Shown piece after piece: positions 1 to 7,724 of a stretch of DNA of 12,390 nucleotides. The translations under genes were made by a program, and so were the position numbers. This stretch comes from an uncultured Alphaproteobacteria bacterium (GTDB lineage Bacteria; Pseudomonadota; Alphaproteobacteria; HIMB59), in the NCBI GenBank assembly GCA_902575725.1, contig CACGSS010000012.1:1-12390 (forward strand), written 5' to 3'. How positions within the stretch are numbered: the first letter of the stretch is position 1; each line of letters begins with the position of its first letter. Below the pieces are notes generated by a model, which was given only the letters and a program-made list of their open reading frames with translations, had not been told where the DNA came from and did not search any database.

Positions 1-236
1 AACCTTCTTCAAATCAGATGCCTGGAGGAAACAATAAAACTTGGGATTGGTCTCATTTTAAAAATATTAAAAAACTTCCTTATATTTTATCAGGAGGTCT
101 AAATGTCACTAATATCAAAAAGGCAATTAACTTAACAGGTGCAAATTTTGTTGATATAAATTCTGGTGTAGAGGAAAAACCTGGTGAAAAAAGCCTTAGT
201 TTGATAGATGGTATTATTTCATCAATTTATAATTAA
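1..236 (+). CDS. trpF: Phosphoribosylanthranilate isomerase, C-terminal part (5' end outside window)
   Basis: TrpF isomerises N-(5'-phosphoribosyl)anthranilate to the ribulose form (CdRP) in cytoplasmic tryptophan synthesis. The reading frame is already open at base 3, so the gene starts upstream and only about 78 residues are visible. Two blocks typical of the TrpF barrel's C-terminal half are present: the phosphate-binding strand with LSGGL near base 90, and the [15 protein letters not shown] stretch, which matches the family's D-x-S-S-G-V-E-x-x-P-G-x-K-D signature. The first S of that signature is N here. A tryptophan-containing KTWDW segment precedes them, as in other TrpF proteins. The TAA stop shares one base with the trpB ATG (TAATG), which implies translational coupling. 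The identity is also supported by the trpBA genes that follow. The ATG at base 18 is internal and not the true start. Confidence 0.93.
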   Translation, partial: PSSNQMPGGNNKTWDWSHFKNIKKLPYILSGGLNVTNIKKAINLTGANFVDINSGVEEKPGEKSLSLIDGIISSIYN

Positions 237-1441
237 TGAAAACATATAAACAACCTAGCACAGTTGGAAGGTTTGGTGAGTTTGGTGGAATGTACGTTTC
301 AGAGACATTAATGCCCCTATTATTAAATCTAGATAAATCTTACAAAAAAATTCAAAAGGATAAAAAATTTAAAAAAGAATTAAATGATCTTTTTAAAAAC
401 TATGTAGGTAGGCCCTCCTCTTTGCACTATGCCAAAAATTTGTCTAAATATGTTAATGGACCAAAAATATATTTAAAAAGAGATGAGCTAAATCATACAG
501 GAGCCCATAAAATTAATAATTGCTTAGGACAAATACTCCTTGCAAAAAAAATGGGCAAAACAAGAATAATTGCTGAAACGGGTGCTGGACAACATGGAGT
601 TGCAACAGCTACTGTTTGTGCTCTTTTTGGACTTCCATGTTATATTTACATGGGGTCTAAAGATATCGAAAGACAAAAACCTAATGTTTTTAGAATGAAG
701 CTTCTAGGAGCAACCATTATTCCCGTTGAGTCTGGCAGTAAATCTCTAAAAGATGCGATGAATGAAGCTTTAAGAGATTGGATTAAAAACGTCAGAGATA
801 CTTTTTATATTATCGGTTCTACCGCAGGTCCTCACCCCTACCCAAAAATGGTAAGAGATTTTCAATCAGTTATTGGAAAAGAAGCGAGAGAACAAATATT
901 AAAAGTAGAGAAAAAACTGCCAGATTATTTGATAGCTTGCGTTGGAGGCGGATCAAATGCTATGGGTTTATTTTATCCTTTTTTGAATGATAAAAAGGTA
1001 AAGATTATTGGAGTTGAAGCGGCTGGAAGAGGAGCTAAAACAGAAGAAACAGCAGCTACAATGACATCCGGAACACCCGGTATTTTACATGGTAGTTATA
1101 GTTATGTCTTACAAGACAATGATGGACAAATAAAAGAGGCTCATTCTATTTCTGCCGGCCTCGATTATCCTGGTGTAGGGCCCGAACACTCCTACCTAAA
1201 AGATATTAAAAGAGTTAAGTACTTTGGTGTAACTGATAAAGAAGCACTTAAAGCATTTCAAACATGTTCAAAACTTGAGGGAATCATTCCTGCACTAGAG
1301 CCTTCTCATGCCCTGGCCTACTTAATTAAAGCATTTAAAAATAAACATAAAAATAAAGTTATAATTTTAAATATGTGTGGTCGAGGCGATAAAGATTTAT
1401 TTACTGCAGCTAAAGCTATTGGATTTGATGCAGATGAATAA
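236..1441 (+). CDS. trpB: Tryptophan synthase beta subunit
   Basis: TrpB is the PLP-dependent subunit that condenses indole with L-serine to give L-tryptophan, in an alpha2beta2 complex with TrpA in the cytoplasm. The 401-residue length is normal for the family. The protein opens with a typical [13 protein letters not shown] block. The PLP lysine is K92 in HTGAHKINN, the catalytic glutamate is E114 in ETGAGQHG, and the PLP phosphate loop GGGSNA lies at 237-242. The C-terminal CGRGDKD carries Cys where the Salmonella enzyme has Ser377, a substitution I believe occurs in other TrpB proteins. The ATG overlaps the trpF stop by one base and no Shine-Dalgarno is obvious, so initiation is probably coupled to trpF translation. 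The 3' end overlaps trpA by eight bases. No defect is seen. Confidence 0.98.
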   Translation: MKTYKQPSTVGRFGEFGGMYVSETLMPLLLNLDKSYKKIQKDKKFKKELNDLFKNYVGRPSSLHYAKNLSKYVNGPKIYLKRDELNHTGAHKINNCLGQILLAKKMGKTRIIAETGAGQHGVATATVCALFGLPCYIYMGSKDIERQKPNVFRMKLLGATIIPVESGSKSLKDAMNEALRDWIKNVRDTFYIIGSTAGPHPYPKMVRDFQSVIGKEAREQILKVEKKLPDYLIACVGGGSNAMGLFYPFLNDKKVKIIGVEAAGRGAKTEETAATMTSGTPGILHGSYSYVLQDNDGQIKEAHSISAGLDYPGVGPEHSYLKDIKRVKYFGVTDKEALKAFQTCSKLEGIIPALEPSHALAYLIKAFKNKHKNKVIILNMCGRGDKDLFTAAKAIGFDADE

Positions 1442-2210
1442 TCTAGACTCGCTTCCTAAGAAAAAAATACTCTCATTATTTATGACATGTGGGTTTCCTA
1501 CACTAAATCAAAGTAAAAAGATATTTAATGAAATGTTATCTCATCAACCAGATATTATTGAGTTTGGCCTTCCCTTTTCTGATCCGATGGCAGATGGCCC
1601 TATTATCCAAGAGGCAAATAAACTTGCACTAAGATCAAAATTATCAACGCAACAATCACTAGATTTAATAAAATATTTGAGTAAATCTAAAAATAATACT
1701 TCATTTGTTATCATGTGTTATTTAAATACTGTTCGTAAATTTGGATTAAATAAATTTATCAAAAATATTAAAAGTATTGTCGATGGTATAATAATTGTTG
1801 ATTTACCTTTTGAAGAAGAAGGTGAAATCAAAAAGTCATTGTCTAAAAATAACATACATTTGATCAAGTTAATCTCTCCGATGACAGATAAGAAAAGATC
1901 TCAAAAACTTTTAAAAGACTCAAAAGGATTTATTTATTATATATCAGCAACAGGAATTACAGGTTCGAATAGATTAGATTACAAAGAAATAAATAAAAAT
2001 GTTAAATCAATTAAAAAAATATGTTCAGTTCCCGTTTTAGTTGGATTTGGAATCAAGTCTAGAAAAGATGTAATAAATATAACAAAGAAAACTAAAGCAG
2101 ATGGTGTTATAATTGGCTCAGCTCTTATTCAAAAATACTTTGATTTAAAAATGGATTTTAATAGATATCTGAAAAACCTTAAAAAATTTATTATAGAGGT
2201 TAAGGTCTAA
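1434..2210 (+). CDS. trpA: Tryptophan synthase alpha subunit
   Basis: TrpA cleaves indole-3-glycerol phosphate to indole and glyceraldehyde 3-phosphate and passes indole to TrpB. I place the start at ATG 1434, which gives 258 residues. This spaces the two catalytic acids as in the family: E43 in [11 protein letters not shown] and D54 in MADGP correspond to Salmonella E49 and D60. The frame is open back to an ATG at 1377, but that would add 19 residues encoded inside the trpB C-terminus with no family resemblance. ATG 1428 is a possible alternative. Downstream are the [13 protein letters not shown] loop (about 165-177) and the phosphate-binding VGFGI (203-207) and [10 protein letters not shown] (222-231) segments. 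The start lies inside the trpB end (ATGAATAA overlap), so the two are translationally coupled. The protein is slightly shorter than the usual ~268 residues but complete. Confidence 0.97.
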   Translation: MNNLDSLPKKKILSLFMTCGFPTLNQSKKIFNEMLSHQPDIIEFGLPFSDPMADGPIIQEANKLALRSKLSTQQSLDLIKYLSKSKNNTSFVIMCYLNTVRKFGLNKFIKNIKSIVDGIIIVDLPFEEEGEIKKSLSKNNIHLIKLISPMTDKKRSQKLLKDSKGFIYYISATGITGSNRLDYKEINKNVKSIKKICSVPVLVGFGIKSRKDVINITKKTKADGVIIGSALIQKYFDLKMDFNRYLKNLKKFIIEVKV

Positions 2211-2211
2211 A

Positions 2212-3057
2212 ATGAACTGGCTCACAGATTATGTAAAACCTAAATTAAACTCCCTTGTTAATCGAAAAGATCCTCCATCTAATTTATGGACTAAGTGTGG
2301 ATGTGGGGAAAGAACCTTGTATGTGAGTGATTTAAAAGAAAATCTTAATGTTTGTTCATATTGTGACTTTCATATGGGTATGGATGTAAATAGTAGATTA
2401 AAAAACTTATTTGATAACGAAAATTATGAATTAATCGAAGTACCTTTTGAAAATAATGATCCTCTAAAATTTAAAGATATTAAAAAATACTCAGACAGGA
2501 TGAAAGCTGCACAAAAGAAAACTGATCAAAAAGATGCCGCTATTTTAGCCAAAGGTGAAATTGGAAGCACAAAAGTTGTAGTTTTTATTTTAGATTTTAA
2601 TTTTATGGGTGGTTCAATGGGTCAATTTGTTGGTGAAGCATTTAAAATTGGTTCTCAAAACGCTGTTGATTTGAATTGTCCATTTATATCTGTTGCTTCC
2701 TCAGGAGGTGCAAGGATGCAAGAGGGAATTGTCAGTTTAATGCAGATGCCAAAAACAGTTGCGGCTGTGAATATGCTAGATCAACATAAAATTCCATACA
2801 TTAGTGTACTCACTCATCCTACTACTGGAGGTGTAAGTGCTTCGTTTGCTATGTTGGGAGATATTATTATTGCTGAAAAAGGAAGCATGATTGGTTTTGC
2901 TGGGAAAAGAGTTATTGAGGAGACAATTAAGGAACAATTACCAGAGGATTTTCAAACTGCCGAATATCTTCTTGAACACGGAATGGTTGATATGGTTGTC
3001 CATCGTAAAGAATTAAGTCAAACACTTTCAAAAGTTTTATCATTCGTAAAAAAATAA
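2212..3057 (+). CDS. accD: Acetyl-CoA carboxylase carboxyltransferase subunit beta
   Basis: AccD forms the carboxyltransferase with AccA, moving the carboxyl group from biotin-BCCP to acetyl-CoA to make malonyl-CoA for fatty acid synthesis. The 281-residue protein begins with the family's N-terminal zinc ribbon, with Cys 29, 31, 48 and 51. It continues with the crotonase-like fold: GGSMGQFVGEAF (133-144), the oxyanion-hole SSGGARMQEG (163-172), HPTTGGVSASFA (202-213) and GFAGKRVIEET (228-238). The first zinc pair is C-G-C rather than the C-x-x-C I recall for E. coli, with one compensating residue after it. An AAGG six bases before the ATG could serve as ribosome binding site. It sits one base after trpA and four before folC, the usual alphaproteobacterial order. 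Confidence 0.97.
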   Translation: MNWLTDYVKPKLNSLVNRKDPPSNLWTKCGCGERTLYVSDLKENLNVCSYCDFHMGMDVNSRLKNLFDNENYELIEVPFENNDPLKFKDIKKYSDRMKAAQKKTDQKDAAILAKGEIGSTKVVVFILDFNFMGGSMGQFVGEAFKIGSQNAVDLNCPFISVASSGGARMQEGIVSLMQMPKTVAAVNMLDQHKIPYISVLTHPTTGGVSASFAMLGDIIIAEKGSMIGFAGKRVIEETIKEQLPEDFQTAEYLLEHGMVDMVVHRKELSQTLSKVLSFVKK

Positions 3058-3061
3058 ATTC

Positions 3062-4309
3062 TTGAAAGATCCCATTTTTCAGAGGCTTTTAAATCTACAT
3101 CCAAAATTTTCAGATTTATCTTTAGGGAGAATTAAAAAACTTTTAAAGAAAATAAATTTTGATGAAAATTTACTGCCCAAAGTCATTCATATAGCTGGTA
3201 CTAATGGTAAAGGCTCAACAGCAGCTATTTTGAAATCAATTCTCAATCATCATGATTATTCAACACACGTATACTCCACGCCACACCTAGTAAAATTTAA
3301 TGAAAGAATTCAATTAAGGTCTAAAGAAATTTCCAATCAAAAATTATTAGAATATTTAAAGTTTTGCGAAGATAAAAATGAAGGGAATTTGATAACATTT
3401 TTTGAAATTACTACTGCGGCAGCGTTTAAAGCTTTTCAAGATCATAAAGCTGACTATCTAATATTAGAAGTTGGACTTGGAGGAAGATTTGATGCTACAA
3501 ATATTTTAAAAAAATCAAAGTATGCAGCTATTACTCCAATTTCTTTAGATCATCAAGATTATTTAGGGAATTCATTGGATCAAATTACTTTTGAGAAATT
3601 AGGAATATTGAACTCAAAAAGTACAATTTTTATTAATCTACAGAAAACAAATGTTATGAAATTTATTAAGTCACAATTAAAAAAAAGAAAATTAAATGCA
3701 AATCTATTTAATACTCATTGGAAAATAAAATCTAATTTTTATTTATCGAATGATATTAGAGTTAATTTATCAAAATTAAGTTTAAATGGATCACATCAAT
3801 TAATTAATGCTGGATTAGCAATACACTTAGCTAGGAATATATTGAAAGAAAAATTTGTAATAGAAAAAACAGAAAAAGCATTGATGAATTGTGAGTGGCC
3901 TGGGAGATTACAACAAATTAAGAGTGGACTTCTAAAGAAAAAAATAAAGAAATATAAAAATATTTATTTAGATGGGTTTCACAATATCGATGGAATGAAA
4001 GCATTACTTAAATCATTAACAAAAAATAGAAAAATACTTATATGCTCTTTTTTAAATAATAAAAAATATACTCAAATGCTCTCTAGCTTATCAAATCATT
4101 TTAATAAAATAATTGTTGTTAAAATGAACGAGGAAAACTCCATTACTGAAGATCTATTACCCAAATACCTGAAGCTTCATTTTGCAAATTCCTTATCAAA
4201 CTCATTTAAAATTATTAATAAACTTTCATCAAATCAGACCACAATTTATTTTGGAGGATCATTATATTTTATAGGTGAAGTGATAAAATTAAATCGTTTA
4301 AAAAATTAG
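3062..4309 (+). CDS. folC: Bifunctional dihydrofolate synthase / folylpolyglutamate synthase
   Basis: FolC ligates glutamate to dihydropteroate and then extends the polyglutamate tail of folates, using ATP, in the cytoplasm. The 415-residue protein starts with TTG at 3062. No ATG or GTG fits, and the first residues (FQRLLNLHPKFSDLSLGRI) already match the family N-terminus. The Mur-ligase-type P-loop is GTNGKGST (46-53). It is followed by the YSTPHLVKFNERI segment (71-83), EVGLGGRFDATN (136-147), SLDHQDYLG (161-169) and FEKLGI (177-182), which holds the lysine expected to be carbamylated. The C-terminal domain shows WPGRLQ (279-284), LDGFHN (303-308, usually DGAHN) and a closing FGGSLYFIGEV (397-407). 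The gap to accD is four bases. It is the last gene of the block and faces a convergent gene. Confidence 0.96.
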   Translation: MKDPIFQRLLNLHPKFSDLSLGRIKKLLKKINFDENLLPKVIHIAGTNGKGSTAAILKSILNHHDYSTHVYSTPHLVKFNERIQLRSKEISNQKLLEYLKFCEDKNEGNLITFFEITTAAAFKAFQDHKADYLILEVGLGGRFDATNILKKSKYAAITPISLDHQDYLGNSLDQITFEKLGILNSKSTIFINLQKTNVMKFIKSQLKKRKLNANLFNTHWKIKSNFYLSNDIRVNLSKLSLNGSHQLINAGLAIHLARNILKEKFVIEKTEKALMNCEWPGRLQQIKSGLLKKKIKKYKNIYLDGFHNIDGMKALLKSLTKNRKILICSFLNNKKYTQMLSSLSNHFNKIIVVKMNEENSITEDLLPKYLKLHFANSLSNSFKIINKLSSNQTTIYFGGSLYFIGEVIKLNRLKN

Positions 4310-4421
4310 ATTTTCTCCCTATATAGTGCCAAATAGCAAAAATATCCCCATTTATAAAGATATATTGATTGATCTAAATTTTATCAGAAAAGTAGTAATT
4401 AATAACTAACCTTAATCCTCC

Positions 4422-4473
4422 AGAACCATTCTTGTGGATTTCTTCAAGAATGGTTCTACTCAATCTTTTTTTT
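4422..4473 (+). terminator. Hairpin with downstream T-tract, probable terminator of the trp-accD-folC operon
   Basis: A perfect 13-bp inverted repeat has arms AGAACCATTCTTG (4422-4434) and CAAGAATGGTTCT (4445-4457), with a 10-base loop. It is followed on the + strand after eight bases by eight consecutive T residues (4466-4473). The right arm covers two bases of the stop codon of the convergent gene, and the T-tract is formed by that gene's final lysine codons. The T-tract is further from the stem than in a textbook intrinsic terminator, so efficiency is uncertain. In the minus direction no T-run follows directly. The rest of 4310-4421 is AT-rich and shows no other feature I can support. Confidence 0.55.
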
Positions 4474-4794
4474 GTTTTTCAAATAAAGCAGTAAAGCTAA
4501 TCCTTCGTATGCAATTTTCCATAATTGTCTAAATAATGGTAGCTTCAACAATAAAGAGAGGTATCTCCATCTAGGAATTGTATCCCATAAAACTAAAAAG
4601 GACTCTGATCCAGAGAAAATTTTTCCATCATGATATACATGCATTCTTCTAAATAAATCTTTTTTGGAGAGATGATTTATATGCTCATCTTTATTTTTTG
4701 AAATATCAACATAGTTTATATTACAGGTTTTCTTTTTATAGTGACTTATCTCTGCATTACAAATATTACATGAACCATTAAAGTATACTTTCAT
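4456..4794 (-). CDS. DCC-family (DUF393, YuxK-like) thiol-disulfide oxidoreductase-like protein
   Basis: This 112-residue cytoplasmic protein matches the DCC family, named for its N-terminal D-G-x-C-x-x-C motif. Here the motif is NGSCNIC (6-12), so the leading Asp is replaced by Asn while both cysteines, C9 and C12, remain. Following family hallmarks are visible: a beta strand ending in YVDIS (28-32), DGKIFSGSESFLVLWDTIPRW (about 56-76), and a leucine-rich LPLFRQLWKIAYEG segment with the usual Tyr near the end. The family is predicted to have a thioredoxin-like fold, but its substrate is not known. It is the last gene of a minus-strand operon, five bases after the glutathione transferase gene, which suggests a thiol-related role. 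Its lysine-rich tail (KNKKKIE) overlaps the probable terminator of the opposite operon. Confidence 0.85.
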   Translation of the reverse strand: MKVYFNGSCNICNAEISHYKKKTCNINYVDISKNKDEHINHLSKKDLFRRMHVYHDGKIFSGSESFLVLWDTIPRWRYLSLLLKLPLFRQLWKIAYEGLALLLYLKNKKKIE

Positions 4795-4799
4795 TTTGA

Positions 4800-5414
4800 T
4801 TATACGGGTGGTGGTTTTGAGCCATCTTTAAATAGATCATATCCCTTTAAGACAGCAGGTCTAATTGATATTTGATTATACCAACGCAATAGATTGCTAT
4901 ATTTATTCAGACCTATATCATGAATTGGATGTCTAGCGATCCAAGGAAATGTTGCGATATCTGCAATTGAATATTCATTTGCCAAATATTCATTTATAGA
5001 TAAATGATCATCTAAATTTTTGTATATCGTTTCTGCAATTTTAAAATATCTATCTTCACCAAAATCACTTTTACCGGGATTATAATGATGAAATTGATGA
5101 TGCTGACCTAACATAGGGCCTATATAACCCATTTGAGCCATCAACCACTGGGTTGTTAAACTTTGATTTGAGCCATAAAATTCTCCTGATAAATTTGCCA
5201 AGTAAATTAAGATAGCACCAGACTCAAATATGGTCTTTTTATTATGTCTTAAAACAGGAATTTTTGAAAATGGAGAAATTTTTTTAAACTCCTCGTTGAA
5301 TTGTTCGCCCTGATTTAAATTAATTAAAGTCAAATCATAACTCTCATTAATCTCCTCTAACATTATTGAAATTTTTCTTGCATTTGGAGTTGAGTCTGCA
5401 AATAACTCAAACAT
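4800..5414 (-). CDS. Glutathione S-transferase, nu-class-like (YfcG/Ure2p type)
   Basis: The 204-residue protein is a two-domain glutathione transferase. The N-terminal thioredoxin fold starts with a STPNARKISIMLEE stretch (8-21), close to the TPNG-K motif of YfcG and YghU, whose Thr and Asn contact glutathione. It continues with the cis-proline segment KIPVL (51-55) and the gamma-glutamyl-binding ESGAILIYLA (64-73). The helical domain has the TQWLMAQMGYIGPMLGQHHQFHHY block (88-111) that is characteristic of the YfcG group, and the folding motif SIADIATFPW (149-158). Family members often show disulfide reductase activity more than conjugation, so a GSH-dependent redox role is a reasonable inference. 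The ATG directly abuts the upstream gene's TGA, and the DCC gene follows after five bases, which indicates one operon. The exact substrate cannot be read from sequence. Confidence 0.93.
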   Translation of the reverse strand: MFELFADSTPNARKISIMLEEINESYDLTLINLNQGEQFNEEFKKISPFSKIPVLRHNKKTIFESGAILIYLANLSGEFYGSNQSLTTQWLMAQMGYIGPMLGQHHQFHHYNPGKSDFGEDRYFKIAETIYKNLDDHLSINEYLANEYSIADIATFPWIARHPIHDIGLNKYSNLLRWYNQISIRPAVLKGYDLFKDGSKPPPV

Positions 5415-5750
5415 TCAAATTAAACTCATAATATATTTATGAACAAAATATCCTATTACGAGTAAAGTCAATCCAATCAAATAAATTAACCAAAAATTCA
5501 TATTGAGATTTTTTGCAAAGAAAAAAGGTAAAAAAAATAAGTATGAGACAGGTACCCCAATAAGAATGCTTTTTGCAAATATTACAGTATTTTCAGTATT
5601 TTTATGCTCTAAGAAAGAGAAGGCTATGGCTATTATACTGGCTATTGGAAGAGCGATAATAAATCCAGATAGCTCAGGTTTTTTACCGGAAAGCCAGCTT
5701 GCAAATGCAATCACAAGAGCAGCAAATAAAACTTTTAAAGCAAAAATCAT
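5415..5750 (-). CDS. Small four-helix membrane protein, DUF3147-like
   Basis: The 111-residue protein is almost entirely hydrophobic, with four predicted transmembrane segments at about 2-20, 28-47, 57-77 and 84-106. The first loop, SGKKPELSGFIIALPI (21-36), with a short charged turn followed by a Gly-Phe and a proline in the second helix, resembles the DUF3147/GlpM-like family of small inner-membrane proteins. A small charged loop (LEHKNTEN, 47-54) separates helices two and three. The function of that family is unknown and none is assigned here. It is the first gene of the minus-strand operon, and its TGA touches the ATG of the glutathione transferase. The family call is from pattern memory, while the membrane topology is directly visible. 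Confidence 0.7.
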   Translation of the reverse strand: MIFALKVLFAALVIAFASWLSGKKPELSGFIIALPIASIIAIAFSFLEHKNTENTVIFAKSILIGVPVSYLFFLPFFFAKNLNMNFWLIYLIGLTLLVIGYFVHKYIMSLI

Positions 5751-5766
5751 AATTATCTATTTTATA
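5751..5766 (-). promoter_or_regulatory. Possible -10 region for the DUF3147-GST-DCC operon
   Basis: On the minus strand the 30-base gap upstream of this operon contains TATAAAAT (5766-5759), eight bases before the ATG. The first six bases are one mismatch from TATAAT. A matching -35 is not clear and would lie at the 3' edge of the upstream gene. The region is very AT-rich, so chance occurrence is possible. Confidence 0.3.
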
Positions 5767-5780
5767 CTAATTAATAATAA

Positions 5781-6614
5781 TTAAAGATTATTTTCAGGTA
5801 TTAAGAAAGTTGTTGATGCCCAATCACTATGCCAGATTGGCTCATTTTTATCTGGGTCTGCTTTTAATGGATAAATCACAACTGAATCTAAAAGGTATTC
5901 CCTTCCTTGCTCAATATCATAAGTGAATTTTCCTTTATCATCCGTTATGGTATTTACAATTGATAAATTTGTATTTTTATATTTCGAAAAAATTGTAACA
6001 AGATTTTTTTTTAGTGGTTTTTTTTTGTAATATAAAGTTCCACTCATTTGCTTTAGATTCAATGCTTTGTAAGGATTTTGGTCTAAAACAAATTCAAATA
6101 GAAGTCCTGTTTTTTTATCCTTCCCCTCACTGCCATTTAGTGTAATAAGAGATTTTGCATAACGACGATAACTCTCAATAAAATTACTTTCAGGAAATCC
6201 TTTCTCAAAATGAGTATTGATTAGTTGCTGGTAACCTTTTTCATTAACAAAATCCTCGAATTTTTGAAACTTTTTATAATCAACATATTTATCTTTAGTT
6301 TCATGATAAATAATTAATAAATTATCTAAATTAGTCGTTATATTAATTGCAGGCACATCACCTAGTATGCCCTTTATTTTTTCTTTTTTATTTTTGGATC
6401 CAGATAATATTTTAAATGTTTTAAAATCTTGTGGATTATACATTAAAACCATACCTTGAAATTCTTGTCCTACCCTCAAGTGAGCATTTATTAAGTCATC
6501 ATTAAGTTGATATTGCGTAGGCTCGATCCAAAATTCATGAGCGTTTGCTCTAATAGAATAAGCAATAAGGAGCAAAAAAATATAAAGAATTTTTAGGAGA
6601 ATTTTGTTAAACAT
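5781..6614 (-). CDS. Exported DUF4198-family protein, putative periplasmic metal-related protein
   Basis: The 277-residue protein starts with a clear signal peptide: a basic start, a hydrophobic core (about 6-20) and an ANA cleavage site after residue 25. The mature protein would begin HEFWIEP, the hallmark opening of DUF4198 proteins. The long middle part is a soluble region. The C-terminal third (about 190-277) looks like a beta-rich carboxypeptidase-regulatory-like domain, with a TDDKGKFTYDIEQG turn and DPDKNEPIWHSDWASTTF near the end. DUF4198 proteins resemble accessory components of nickel and cobalt uptake, but their role is largely unproven. The start is six bases from the divergent HupE/UreJ_2 gene, and no later ATG would preserve the signal peptide. 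No clear Shine-Dalgarno precedes it. Metal binding is inferred only from the family, the N-terminal His and the neighbour. Confidence 0.83.
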   Translation of the reverse strand: MFNKILLKILYIFLLLIAYSIRANAHEFWIEPTQYQLNDDLINAHLRVGQEFQGMVLMYNPQDFKTFKILSGSKNKKEKIKGILGDVPAINITTNLDNLLIIYHETKDKYVDYKKFQKFEDFVNEKGYQQLINTHFEKGFPESNFIESYRRYAKSLITLNGSEGKDKKTGLLFEFVLDQNPYKALNLKQMSGTLYYKKKPLKKNLVTIFSKYKNTNLSIVNTITDDKGKFTYDIEQGREYLLDSVVIYPLKADPDKNEPIWHSDWASTTFLIPENNL

Positions 6615-6620
6615 GACCGA

Positions 6621-7724
6621 ATGATTAAGTACTTATTTTTTCTAATTTTAATATTGAGCTCTCCTCTGTATTCACACGAAATTAAACCCGCGGTGATGGA
6701 TATTACCATTATTGAAGGAAATGCATCAATCGAATTTAAATTAAATGCAGAAACTGTTCTTTCTGAAATTGATGCCTCTTTATATCAGGATACCAACGAC
6801 TCACCTCAATCTCAAAAATATGATGCGTTACGTGCCCTTTCCACTGAAGAAGTAGAGAAAATGGTCATAGAAAATGAAAACAAATTTACAGATAAGATTA
6901 AAATCAATATCGGAGATCAAACTATTCCTCTTTCTTTAAGAAATGTAGATACTTTTCAAGAAACTAACGATGAATTTCCCAGAGATACAACTTTAAACAT
7001 GGGTTTTGAAATAAAAGATGAGTCTTTTACCATTCAATTTGAAAAAGAATTGGGTCCCGTGGTAATTAGACATTTTGAGGATTTATCAAAAGAGTCTGTT
7101 TTATTTACAACTTATTTACAACCTGCTGAAAGATCATCACTCATATCCCAACAGACAAGGTCTTCAGCTTTAAGTACAACAATTGAATATTTAGTTTTAG
7201 GGATAGAGCATATTGTTCCTAAGGGACTTGACCATATCTTGTTCATAATAGGTATCTTTTTTTACGCCATCAAATTTAAACCTTTATTACTTCAAGTCAC
7301 AATGTTTACAGTTGCGCATTCGATCACACTTATTCTAGCTAGTTTTAATTTAATTTTTATACCGGCTACTATTGTTGAACCATTAATAGCATTGTCTATA
7401 AGCTATGTTGCAATTGAGAATATATTTCAAAGACGTTCAACTTTACTTCGGTATTTAATAATTTTTATTTTTGGATTAATTCATGGTTTAGGTTTTGCAT
7501 TTGTGCTGGGAGATATTGGGTTAAATACTAGTCAACTTGTTTTAAGTTTAATCTCATTTAACATTGGGGTAGAAATAGCACAGATAGCAATTATTATCTT
7601 AGCATCAATTATCTTTATAATACCTTCACGTCAAAGTTGGTATAGAGCATTTTTGCAAATTCCTATTTCGATTATAATTTCAATGATTGGTTTATATTGG
7701 TTTATTGAAAGAGTATTCTTTTAA
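6621..7724 (+). CDS. HupE/UreJ_2-family membrane protein with N-terminal periplasmic domain
   Basis: The 367-residue protein has a signal peptide (1 to about 18, SPLYS before His19), a periplasmic domain of about 170 residues, and a membrane domain from about 185 with six hydrophobic segments. The membrane part carries the HupE/UreJ_2 signature: GIEHIVPKGLDHILFI (194-209) with H197, D204 and H205, TVAHSITL (230-237), ALSISYVAIEN (257-267), HGLGFAF (288-294) and NIGVEIAQ (314-321). Conserved histidines and acids inside the membrane are known for this family, which is linked to nickel or other metal transport, but the ion here is not determinable. It is divergent from the DUF4198 gene with six bases between starts, and its stop overlaps the convergent phosphatase by four bases. 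An AGGAG at 6595-6599 is 21 bases from the ATG, too far for a normal ribosome binding site. Confidence 0.88.
   Translation: MIKYLFFLILILSSPLYSHEIKPAVMDITIIEGNASIEFKLNAETVLSEIDASLYQDTNDSPQSQKYDALRALSTEEVEKMVIENENKFTDKIKINIGDQTIPLSLRNVDTFQETNDEFPRDTTLNMGFEIKDESFTIQFEKELGPVVIRHFEDLSKESVLFTTYLQPAERSSLISQQTRSSALSTTIEYLVLGIEHIVPKGLDHILFIIGIFFYAIKFKPLLLQVTMFTVAHSITLILASFNLIFIPATIVEPLIALSISYVAIENIFQRRSTLLRYLIIFIFGLIHGLGFAFVLGDIGLNTSQLVLSLISFNIGVEIAQIAIIILASIIFIIPSRQSWYRAFLQIPISIIISMIGLYWFIERVFF

Noticed and set aside
1364..1390. Cys in CGRGDKD of TrpB in place of the Ser known from Salmonella
   Set aside because: I believe Cys at this position is found in other TrpB proteins, so it is not evidence of altered function.
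1377..1433. A longer trpA reading frame starting at ATG 1377
   Set aside because: The extra residues are encoded out of frame inside the trpB C-terminus, do not resemble TrpA, and would shift the catalytic residues from their usual positions. ATG 1434 fits.
4310..4421. Small RNA or hidden gene in the folC downstream gap
   Set aside because: No open frame with a plausible start, no tRNA-like structure and no promoter-terminator pair could be supported beyond the hairpin.
5503..5784. Plus-strand open frame of 93 codons
   Set aside because: It is antisense to the DUF3147-like membrane gene, its composition is explained by that gene, and it shows no family resemblance or ribosome binding site.
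6595..6599. AGGAG as ribosome binding site for the HupE/UreJ_2 gene
   Set aside because: It is 21 bases from the ATG and no in-frame start codon lies at normal distance. It is explained by codons of the opposite gene.
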